Positions 36,893-43,803 of a stretch of DNA of 53,502 bases are shown here, piece by piece (position 1 is the first letter of the stretch; every line of letters begins with the position of its first letter). The stretch comes from Ignavibacteriota bacterium (GTDB lineage: Bacteria > Bacteroidota > Ignavibacteria > Ignavibacteriales > Melioribacteraceae): the NCBI GenBank assembly GCA_016713565.1, contig JADJOX010000004.1:1-53502 (forward strand). Direction: 5' to 3'. The translations under genes were made by a program, and so were the position numbers. The notes beneath the pieces are model-generated. The model was not told the DNA's origin, made no database searches, and saw only the letters and a list, made by a program, of their open reading frames with translations.

Positions 36893-38040
36893 CCGAAATG
36901 ATTAATGTGGAACATATTCTGAAAAATTATAATATTGAAGGAAAATTTTATGATGCTAAATATTATGGAAGCGGACATATAAATGACACAATATTAATAA
37001 CTTTTATTAACGGTGAAAATTATTATAAGTACATTTTAAGAAAAATAAATAATTATGTTTTTAAAGAACCTAAACTTATAATTGAAAATACTGTTAATGT
37101 AACAAAACACATAAGAAATAAATTAAATAACTCTAAAATATTAAATTCAAAGGAAACGGTTCTAACACTTATTGAAAATATAAACGGAGAACCATTTTAT
37201 ATTTTTGACAATAATTATTGGTGCTTATTTAATTTTGTCGATAACGCGTATACTGTGGATAATGTGGATACCGAACAGCAAGCGTATGCCGCCGCAAAAG
37301 CCTATGGCAAATTCCAAAAGTATCTTTCTGATTTTAATGTAGATAAATGTCACATAACAATTGAAGGATTTCACAATTTATCTAATAGAATTAAATATTT
37401 AGAAGATGTAATTCAAAAAGATCCTAATAAAAGACTGCAGTACGTACAACATGAAATTAATCAATTAGAAAATTATTATTATATAAAAACAGAATTTGAG
37501 AAACTTAAATATAAAGATCTGCCTATTCGCATAACGCATAATGATACAAAGATAAACAATATTATGCTTGACAAAGAAACCAATGAAGGTATTTGTGTCA
37601 TTGATCTCGATACGGTTATGCCCGGAATAATTTTAAATGATTTCGGTGATATGGTCAGAACATTTACGTCTCCCGCATTGGAAGATGAAAAAGATTTTTC
37701 AAAAATTGAAATGAGACTTAAGATATTTAACGCGCTTGTCGAAGGATATTTGGAAGAAACTATAAATATTTTGACTAATGATGAAATAAATAATTTAGTA
37801 TTGGGTTCAAAAATTATTTTGTTTGAACAAGCCATAAGATTTTTGACAGATTATTTAGCCGGCGACATGTATTATAAAATTGATTATGATGATCATAATT
37901 TAAACAGAGCAAAAAATCAATTTTCCTTACTTGCAAGCATTGAAAAACAATCAAACGCTATGGAAAAAATAATTGCCCAATACGTTTCAAATGTTAATTC
38001 AAAAAAAACAGAGCAATCTATTCATAATATTCAAAGGTGA
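36886..38040 (+). CDS. nahK: NahK-like N-acetylhexosamine 1-kinase
   Basis: 384 residues of the aminoglycoside-phosphotransferase superfamily, in the NahK branch. YGSGHINDTILITF is the nucleotide-binding loop region. LPIRITHNDTKINNIMLD carries the catalytic HND and Mg-binding Asn, and CVIDLDTVMPGIILNDFGDM the second metal-binding Asp. ALEDEKDFSKIEMRL and RFLTDYLAGDMYY are typical of this branch. It phosphorylates GalNAc or GlcNAc at C1 with ATP in the cytoplasm. It overlaps the nucleotidyltransferase gene (ATGGTAA), and its TGA overlaps the ribosome-binding region of the transporter gene. Confidence 0.85.
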   Translation: MVTEMINVEHILKNYNIEGKFYDAKYYGSGHINDTILITFINGENYYKYILRKINNYVFKEPKLIIENTVNVTKHIRNKLNNSKILNSKETVLTLIENINGEPFYIFDNNYWCLFNFVDNAYTVDNVDTEQQAYAAAKAYGKFQKYLSDFNVDKCHITIEGFHNLSNRIKYLEDVIQKDPNKRLQYVQHEINQLENYYYIKTEFEKLKYKDLPIRITHNDTKINNIMLDKETNEGICVIDLDTVMPGIILNDFGDMVRTFTSPALEDEKDFSKIEMRLKIFNALVEGYLEETINILTNDEINNLVLGSKIILFEQAIRFLTDYLAGDMYYKIDYDDHNLNRAKNQFSLLASIEKQSNAMEKIIAQYVSNVNSKKTEQSIHNIQR

Positions 38041-38042
38041 AG

Positions 38043-39518
38043 ATGATGAATTTATCGGTATTCGATCTAATTTTTATAATTGCTTATTTAACTTTAATAT
38101 TTTTTTCCGGAACATTGGTAAAAAAATATATAAAGGGTATTGATAATTTTTTGGTCGCCGGCAGATCGATGGGTTTTCATCTTGGTCTTCTATCACTAAT
38201 GTGTACTGAAATTGGAATGATAACTTATATTTATTATGCTGAACTTGGATACAAAGCCGGATTGGCGGCATTGATTGTTGCGTTCCCGCCCGTAGCGGCA
38301 TATATATTTTTAGGTAAAACCGGATTTATAATTAAACCTCTTTTGGAAATGAAGATTAATACAATACCTGAATTTTTCTCAAGAAAATTTTCAAAGGGTG
38401 TACGTTTTTTAATTGGTGTAATTATGGCAATAGGTGGAATATTAAATTTTGGAGTGTTTCCGGGAGTTGAAGCAAATTTTATAAACACAGTTACGGGAAT
38501 TCCTAAAGATTATCTTCTGATTACAATGGTAGCAATGTTGACATTAGTTTTAATTTATACAGCTGCGGGCGGTATGGTTTCGGTAATTGTTACAAATTAT
38601 ATACAATACATTTTACTAAGTTTTGGAATGATTTTCATTACTGTTTATGGCATATTTTACATCGGCTGGGAAAATATAGTTAATGCCGCTTCCGTAAATT
38701 TGGGCGAAACAGGAATCAATCCCTTTTCTCCAACAATCTTTAAAAGTAATTTTGGTTTCGGGTTTATTGTTTGGCAGACATTATTTTGGATTGCGCTTTT
38801 GGTAGGCTGGCAGGCAATTTCAATGAGATTGTTTTCTTCAAAAGATACTGCAACCGGTCAAAAAATTTATACTTGGTCGGGCTTAATGTTTTTATCGCGC
38901 GGAATAATGCCTATTCTATGGGGAGTAATGGCAATTGCAGTTGTAGGCACAGGTATTAACTCTCTAGATGCTTTACCGCAATTATTGTTAAAAATCATTC
39001 CATCCGGATTTTTGGGAATAATATTCGCGGCTTTACTTGCAGCTTCAATGTCAACTTATGCAAGTTATCTTCTTTCATGGAGTTCAGTTGTTTCTCAAGA
39101 TATTATTGGGAGCGCGGTAAATTATTTTACAAAAAAAGAAATGGATTCAAAAACGCAATTGATTGTAAGCAGAATAACAATGACGGTTGTTATGATTTTT
39201 ATAATTTGGTGGTCATTGTTCCATGAACTTGAAGGATACTTATATTTCTATTTGAATATGACTGGAATGCTTTTTATTCCGGGTGTTTTAATATGCGTTG
39301 GATTTGGTATTTATTGGAAAAAAGCCAGAACATTGGGCGCTTATCTTGCTATTATTTTTGGAGCAATTTTACCTATGTTGTATTTAATTTGGCCTAAAGA
39401 AGTCCAAGATTATGCTTCTGAGATAGGTTGGGGCGGATTTGTAGTTTCACTGCTTGGAATGGTGATAGGTTCAACAATTCAAAATATTATTCAACCTAAA
39501 CCGATTGGAGAAAATTAA
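38043..39518 (+). CDS. Sodium:solute symporter (SSS family)
   Basis: About 491 residues with about 13 hydrophobic spans from the N-terminus on (FDLIFIIAYLTLIFFSGTLV, VAGRSMGFHLGLLSLMCTEI). GIIFAALLAASMSTYASYLL is the conserved SSS core segment near TM8. These proteins import sugars or related solutes with Na+. Coupling to the NahK and nucleotidyltransferase genes makes GalNAc/GlcNAc the likely cargo (inferred). AAAGG lies upstream of two adjacent ATGs at 38043 and 38046; the first is given. A 41-residue membrane protein follows after one base. Confidence 0.9.
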   Translation: MMNLSVFDLIFIIAYLTLIFFSGTLVKKYIKGIDNFLVAGRSMGFHLGLLSLMCTEIGMITYIYYAELGYKAGLAALIVAFPPVAAYIFLGKTGFIIKPLLEMKINTIPEFFSRKFSKGVRFLIGVIMAIGGILNFGVFPGVEANFINTVTGIPKDYLLITMVAMLTLVLIYTAAGGMVSVIVTNYIQYILLSFGMIFITVYGIFYIGWENIVNAASVNLGETGINPFSPTIFKSNFGFGFIVWQTLFWIALLVGWQAISMRLFSSKDTATGQKIYTWSGLMFLSRGIMPILWGVMAIAVVGTGINSLDALPQLLLKIIPSGFLGIIFAALLAASMSTYASYLLSWSSVVSQDIIGSAVNYFTKKEMDSKTQLIVSRITMTVVMIFIIWWSLFHELEGYLYFYLNMTGMLFIPGVLICVGFGIYWKKARTLGAYLAIIFGAILPMLYLIWPKEVQDYASEIGWGGFVVSLLGMVIGSTIQNIIQPKPIGEN

Positions 39519-39519
39519 A

Positions 39520-39645
39520 ATGAATTTATGGGAATATTTTTGGTTGATCATAATAGCATTTTCAACTGTTTCTTTCACTTATATGTCAATTAAAGTGATT
39601 ATAAAAGGTTATGGAGAAATGATGGAGATGTTTAAAAATTTGTGA
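39520..39645 (+). CDS. 41-residue single-span membrane protein after the symporter
   Basis: Starts MNLWEYFWLIIIAFSTVSFT and ends GEMMEMFKNL. One transmembrane helix takes up most of the length, followed by a short amphipathic tail. It starts one base after the symporter stop and has GGAG upstream (inside the symporter end), so it is translated with it. Small single-span partners are known beside some sodium/solute symporters; a subunit or stabiliser role is inferred. Confidence 0.6.
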   Translation: MNLWEYFWLIIIAFSTVSFTYMSIKVIIKGYGEMMEMFKNL

Positions 39646-39829
39646 TTAACAAGGATTTATTAATTGAAATTCAAACGCTGATTGCTAAACTTTTCGAGAT
39701 GATATTATCAACTATGAATTGACCGGTTTATTCAAAGAACTATACGATTTAAAATATTCACTGGAAGATTTAAATTTGGCAATTTCAAAACTTAAAATTG
39801 TAAATGAATTAATAGCAAAAAAAAGGTAA
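39642..39829 (+). CDS. Small helical protein overlapping the previous stop, one frame break
   Basis: A GTG at 39642 overlaps the preceding TGA (GTGA). It reads VINKDLLIEIQTLIAKLF, then a one-base shift near 39696, then DDIINYELTGLFKELYDLKY, SLEDLNLAISKLKIVNEL and IAKKR before TAA. The rebuilt product is about 62 residues, all helical and charged, perhaps a coiled coil. Both halves share the same composition, which supports one gene broken by an indel. No family recognised. Confidence 0.4.
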
Positions 39830-40171
39830 ATATAGTAAAGAAGAGAGTAATTCTATTTTAAAACACATTTTATTTAATAAAGACTAATTTTTTTTAATTG
39901 TATAAATTTTACATAATGGTTCAAAAATTATGCTTAAAACAACTTTTCATAATTATTTTACATATTTGTGAATATAAATTCTAAATATCAGAAAATAAAA
40001 TCTGATAAAATTTTGTGAAAATAAAATTATTATTTATTTTTATAAATCCTTTCCAGCAGACCATTAGCTAATTAGTCCTAAATTAGCATCATTTAAGAAT
40101 TACAAAATTTAACTCTAAGCTAATTTTATAGCTAATTCATATTTTCTTCACAACTAAATATTTTTGGAAAA
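39830..40171 (+). promoter_or_regulatory. Intergenic region with four GCTAATT/AATTAGC motifs
   Basis: 342 bases without a gene. Between 40064 and 40137 the octamer AGCTAATT occurs three times (40066, 40118, 40130), and its inverted core AATTAGC once (40081). The first copy lies inside TTAGCTAA, a palindrome. The cluster ends 34 bases before the start of the PAS protein, where an operator or upstream activator array would sit. The rest is AT-rich with no visible coding sense. Confidence 0.45.
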
Positions 40172-41329
40172 ATGGAAACCATTATAAAAAACCTTGTTGA
40201 ACAAATCGATCAACTAAAAATTGAAAATTTAATTTATAAGGATTTATTTTCCAATTCTCCAATTGCAATTTGGGAAGAAGATATTACGAAATTGATAGAA
40301 TATTTTAACAAACTTAAAAACGACAAAATTGATGAATTAGAAAATTTTTGTTTCTCGAATTCAGAAGATTTAATTAAATGTTTTAGTATGATTAAAATAA
40401 TTAATGCAAATAATGCTTTAGTAAAAATATTGAGAGCAAAATCAAAAGAGTATTTGATTGAAAACAGGCATAAAGTTTATACTAACAATACAATACAAGA
40501 TTTTGTTAAAATATTAAATTTTATCTTAAAAGGTGGAACTAGTTTTAAAGGCGAAACAGAAGCAAAAGCGTTTGATGGAAAAATTATAAAATTTGAAGTT
40601 GCATTTGAAATATATAAAAGAACCGACAATGGCGAACTAAAATATTTTAGAATAATGTCTTTAACTGATATTACAAAAAGATTAAAAATCCAAAAGACAT
40701 TAATTGAAGCGGAAAATAATCTCAGACATATTTTAGATAATTCGATAGACATTATTTTTCTGTTAGATTCTGACGCTAAAATATTGGATGTAAATGAACG
40801 AAAATTAAAAATACTTAAGTCAAAACGAGATGAGGTTATTGGGAATTCACTTTTTGATTATATGGATAGTCATTTAATGGCAGAAAATTTAAAAAGGCTT
40901 GAACAAGTTGTAAAAGAAAGAACTGAGTTAAATGTAATTGATGAAATAAATGATACATTTTGGAATTCAAGACTTTGTCCAATAATAGAAAATGATAAAA
41001 TCACAAAATTTGTACTATTTAACAGAGAAATAACTGAATATGTAAAAATTACAAATGAGAATATTAAGTTAAAAAATGAACAAAAAAAATTATTGGAGGA
41101 AATGACTCACAAACAGAAGTTGAAAAATGAAAACATTTCAAATTTTCTTGTAAATACAATTGCACAAGAGCTTGTAGCTATAAAATTAAACTTATATAAT
41201 ATTAAGCAGCAAAATCAAATAGAATTAACGCAATTAAAAGATGAAATAAACATCCAAATAATTGAATTGGAAAAAACTATTGTTAAGTTAAAAAATATTT
41301 CTTTTGAATTGGATGAGGTAACTAACTAA
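40172..41329 (+). CDS. PAS-domain protein with degenerate HisKA_3-like end
   Basis: 385 residues, soluble. Residues 1-30 are a coiled coil (NLVEQIDQLKIENLIYKDLF). PAS one covers about 25-165 (SPIAIWEEDITKLIEYF, ending MSLTDITKRLKIQ). PAS two covers about 180-285 (LRHILDNSIDIIFLLDSDAK, DVNERKLKILKSKRDEVIGN). The C-terminal 90 residues resemble a HisKA_3 dimerisation helix (ISNFLVNTIAQELVAIKLNL, then LEKTIVKLKNISFEL), but the phospho-acceptor ELHD motif is replaced by FLVN and no ATPase domain follows. It may be a non-catalytic sensor or a truncated kinase. A Cys-rich gene lies 80 bases downstream. Confidence 0.7.
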   Translation: METIIKNLVEQIDQLKIENLIYKDLFSNSPIAIWEEDITKLIEYFNKLKNDKIDELENFCFSNSEDLIKCFSMIKIINANNALVKILRAKSKEYLIENRHKVYTNNTIQDFVKILNFILKGGTSFKGETEAKAFDGKIIKFEVAFEIYKRTDNGELKYFRIMSLTDITKRLKIQKTLIEAENNLRHILDNSIDIIFLLDSDAKILDVNERKLKILKSKRDEVIGNSLFDYMDSHLMAENLKRLEQVVKERTELNVIDEINDTFWNSRLCPIIENDKITKFVLFNREITEYVKITNENIKLKNEQKKLLEEMTHKQKLKNENISNFLVNTIAQELVAIKLNLYNIKQQNQIELTQLKDEINIQIIELEKTIVKLKNISFELDEVTN

Positions 41330-41409
41330 CTATAAAATATTAATTCAATAAAAAAGAATAGAACCAAGATGATTTTTATCCTTTTAGTATTGTTAGAATT
41401 ATAAATATT

Positions 41410-41658
41410 ATGATTAAAGAAAATAGTAAGTCAATAATACCAAAAGAAATAATTGAAAATTTTAATAAGTGTGATATGAATTTTGCTTGTTTAGAGAATG
41501 ATTTTAAACATTGCTGCAAAATTAATGACTGTGTAAATAACAAGATTCATTTTGTTGATAAATTGGAAAGAATTTGTCCAAATTATTTAATATTTGGGAA
41601 TTCCCATATATGTATGTGTCCTGCTAGAATTGAATATTATCGGCAATCTAAAAAATAA
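41410..41658 (+). CDS. Small cysteine-rich protein
   Basis: 82 residues with eight cysteines: FNKCDMNFAC, FKHCCKINDC, RICPNYLIFGNSHICMCPAR. The spacing suggests a metal or iron-sulfur site, or structural disulfides; there is no signal peptide, so metal binding is likelier. The ending ICMCPARIEYYRQSKK resembles small hypothetical proteins found next to sensory genes in related bacteria, from memory only. It follows the PAS protein on the same strand and is closed by a hairpin. Confidence 0.6.
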   Translation: MIKENSKSIIPKEIIENFNKCDMNFACLENDFKHCCKINDCVNNKIHFVDKLERICPNYLIFGNSHICMCPARIEYYRQSKK

Positions 41659-41676
41659 TATCAAGTGAAATTATCT

Positions 41677-41709
41677 TAGTAGCGAATTCCCCCAATTTGC
41701 TACTATTTT
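41677..41709 (+). terminator. Hairpin with a CCCCC loop after the Cys-rich gene
   Basis: TAGTAGCGAATT (41677-41688) pairs with AATTTGCTACTA (41694-41705) over 12 positions with one G-T pair. The loop is CCCCC and the tail is TTTTG. It fits a terminator for the PAS and Cys-rich genes. Confidence 0.6.
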
Positions 41710-41739
41710 GTCGGAGCATTGATTCTTAATGTTCCGACA
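41710..41739. terminator. Second adjacent hairpin
   Basis: GTCGGAGCATT (41710-41720) pairs with AATGTTCCGAC (41729-41739) over 11 positions with one G-T pair and an 8-base loop. There is no T tract on the plus side. It may back up the first hairpin or block read-through from the opposite side. Confidence 0.45.
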
Positions 41740-41827
41740 TTACTGTACATTAAAATATGTTGTTTTTCATAAATCATTATAGCGGTCTTTATTCTAAAGA
41801 TGAATTTTTAGTTAAGATTTTTACGCT

Positions 41828-42175
41828 TTAATCTCTTTCACTACTTGACCCGCTAATCGTATTGTCAATATTTATTTTAACAATATAATCTCGACAACTT
41901 GTAACTTTAAAATCATAAACAATAGGTTCACTAACACCTTGGATATTTATTGTGAACTGTATATCACCTTCATCAAAAGTTCTTTTTTCCGATGCTTTCC
42001 CAACTAAAATATTATTAATATTTTCAGTATTTCCACCAGATGTTTTTATTTGAATATCCGCTTTACCAGTTCCATTATTTATCAATTTTACTGTTGGATT
42101 TTCACCATCGCAATTTGAACAATATTGTAATGTTACAACGAATACTATTAAAACTAATTTTAAGATTATTTTCAT
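41828..42175 (-). CDS. Small lipoprotein/secreted protein
   Basis: About 115 residues. The signal sequence (MKIILKLVLIVFVVTLQYCS) ends with Cys in YC, giving a probable lipoprotein. The mature part looks like a single beta-sandwich (NPTVKLINNGTGKADIQIKT, then FTINIQGVSEPIVYDFKVTS). The ATG was chosen because AAAGAGGTGG lies just upstream; a GTG three codons earlier overlaps that site. Function unknown. It is the second of two minus-strand small genes here, not obviously co-transcribed with the next. Confidence 0.6.
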   Translation of the reverse strand: MKIILKLVLIVFVVTLQYCSNCDGENPTVKLINNGTGKADIQIKTSGGNTENINNILVGKASEKRTFDEGDIQFTINIQGVSEPIVYDFKVTSCRDYIVKINIDNTISGSSSERD

Positions 42176-42300
42176 TTTTCCCACCTCTTTTATCTATACT
42201 TGCAAAGTAACAAGCAGATTGTAATTTATCTCGGATAAAATAATTTATTCTAATTCAATTAACTTTTAAAAATGGCTTTTTATTCGGTATTCTTTTTTTA

Positions 42301-42645
42301 TTACAGTTTAATTCCAAAATACGAAAGAACATAAAGCATTATAATATAAAATATTAACATAATTGTTATTGAAAAAAGTAAAGAAATATAAAAAGTGAAC
42401 GTCTTTAAAAATAGCGGTAAAGTTAAAAACAAAGATAAAGACGGAATTACTAACCAAAAAATTCCGTATGATAATTCTGAAATTTTATTTTTATCACCAG
42501 TTTCATAAAACAACCAAATTAACGCTAGAATTGACACAAGTGGTAATGAAGCAACAAGACTACCTATGAATGTACTTTTTTTTGCAACCTCTGAAATAAT
42601 TACAATGATAACTGCAGAAAGTAATATTTTAATTAAATAATACAT
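42301..42645 (-). CDS. DUF3147 family membrane protein
   Basis: About 114 residues, almost wholly hydrophobic, with four membrane spans. IKILLSAVIIVIISEVAKKS, then IGSLVASLPLVSILALIWLF, YETGDKNKISELSYGIFWLV and IPSLSLFLTLPLFL match the DUF3147 pattern. The family has no firm function. AAAGG lies 8 bases before the ATG, which decides this start over an in-frame TTG two codons earlier. Confidence 0.85.
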   Translation of the reverse strand: MYYLIKILLSAVIIVIISEVAKKSTFIGSLVASLPLVSILALIWLFYETGDKNKISELSYGIFWLVIPSLSLFLTLPLFLKTFTFYISLLFSITIMLIFYIIMLYVLSYFGIKL

Positions 42646-42910
42646 AATCAATACCTTTCTTTATATTATGAATCTTATACAACTTAACTATTGAGTTATG
42701 GTTCTCAATAGAAATAAATGATTACTAACTCATATTCAATAAGTTTTCAATTTTAATATCTCGTTGATTTCAACTTAATAAAAAATTATGCATATGTAAA
42801 TAGAATTAAATACGCACAATATTTAAATCCTTAAACTATCCATCCTCAAATAAATAGGATGACAGTACATATATCACTTCTTATAATTCCTACAAAAATT
42901 ATAGGTTGTG

Positions 42911-43212
42911 ATGCTTTCCAAAATAATTCCGGTTACTTGCACTTCTTCTCATTTGGTTGAAATTGAGAAATTACAACCGATTCAAGGTGAATTAAAGAAA
43001 AGATCCCGGAACAGCTTTATTCTTTGCGTTCTTTAATAATAAAACACGGTTTCTCTTTCCCGATTTATATTTGGGAAAATGAAGGAGTGTTTTACACACT
43101 TGATGGGCATGGCCGGGATTTTATTACTAAGGAATTAGTAAGAGAAGGATTTTTATTTCAGCAAAAAAACGGCGAAGTAAATTCAAAGCTCCTGGCAAAT
43201 TATAATTGTTAA
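42911..43212 (+). pseudogene. ParB-like nuclease domain remnant
   Basis: A frame from ATG at 42911 (MLSKIIPVTCTSSHLVEIEK, LQPIQGELKK) runs into a one-base shift near 42998, after which IPEQLYSLRSLIIKHGFSFP, IYIWENEGVFYTLDGHGRDF and ITKELVREG continue. This is the ParB/Sulfiredoxin-type N-terminal domain, with the GHGRD form of its conserved GHxR motif, as found on phage DNA methyltransferases. It is about 100 residues long and no methylase follows, so it is a truncated relic. It lies close to a tRNA gene, a usual integration site. It may be inactive. Confidence 0.6.
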
Positions 43213-43541
43213 AAGATTGATCTCACATAAAAGGGAAATTATTTCTTCGTTTTGCGGAACCTTTTCCCGAAAGTTATATCTTTATAAATAATGAAGTAAT
43301 TGTATAATTAAAAATTGAAAAAAAATAGCTTTCAAAAGAAAATAAATAAATAATGATCAATCCATTATCACAGTTGATATAAAATTTGCAGTATTGAAAT
43401 TGTATTTTATCATCCGAATTGAAGCATTTCTTTTTAACTTAACATCCCAACTTATTTCTAGATCTAAATGAAAATACGAAATAATTATTAAAAAATTGTT
43501 ACATGAAAGTCCCAGCTAAATTCTAAATCTAAATTCTTTAA
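43213..43541. other. Gene-poor stretch downstream of the ParB-like remnant
   Basis: No complete gene. Near 43240-43308 one frame reads KLFLRFAEPFPESYIFINNE before a stop, which looks like a coding fragment without a start, perhaps part of the same relic. The remainder is AT-rich with no visible structure. Confidence 0.4.
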
Positions 43542-43580
43542 AAACAAAAAAGTCTAAGTTGTTAAATTAACTTAGACTTA
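43542..43580 (-). terminator. Rho-independent terminator of tRNA-Met
   Basis: On the minus strand, AAGTCTAAGTT (43569-43579) pairs perfectly with AACTTAGACTT (43550-43560) around an 8-base loop, and the strand continues TTTTTGTTTT. It lies directly 3' of the tRNA. Confidence 0.75.
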
Positions 43581-43587
43581 CTTTATG

Positions 43588-43661
43588 TGGGCCCGGAGGG
43601 ACTTGAACCCCCGACCCTCTGATTATGAGTCAGATGCTCTAACCAACTGAGCTACAGGCCC
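43588..43661 (-). tRNA. tRNA-Met (CAT)
   Basis: Minus-strand cloverleaf. Acceptor GGGCCTG pairs with CGGGCCC. The D arm begins GCTCAGTTGGTTAGAGC. The anticodon stem TCTGA/TCAGA encloses the loop CTCATAA with anticodon CAT. The T arm is GGGGGTTCAAGTCCCTC. Discriminator A; CCA is not encoded (the next bases are CAT). An elongator tRNA-Met is the simplest reading; a lysidine-modified tRNA-Ile2 also has CAT and cannot be fully excluded by eye. Confidence 0.93.
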
Positions 43662-43803
43662 TAAAAATCTAGATTCAAAAAATAATATATTCATTTTTGT
43701 TAAGCAATAGATTTTTACAATTATCAAAAATTCCATTTCAAGTTTTTTTTAATCAGTTAATATTTTTATTTTAGTAAATCGTATCTATTCAAAAGGATGA
43801 ATT

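Noticed and set aside
39830..40137. CRISPR-like array from the repeated AGCTAATT units
   Set aside because: Repeats are only 7-8 bases, spacing is irregular and orientation is mixed; no cas genes. An operator cluster fits better.
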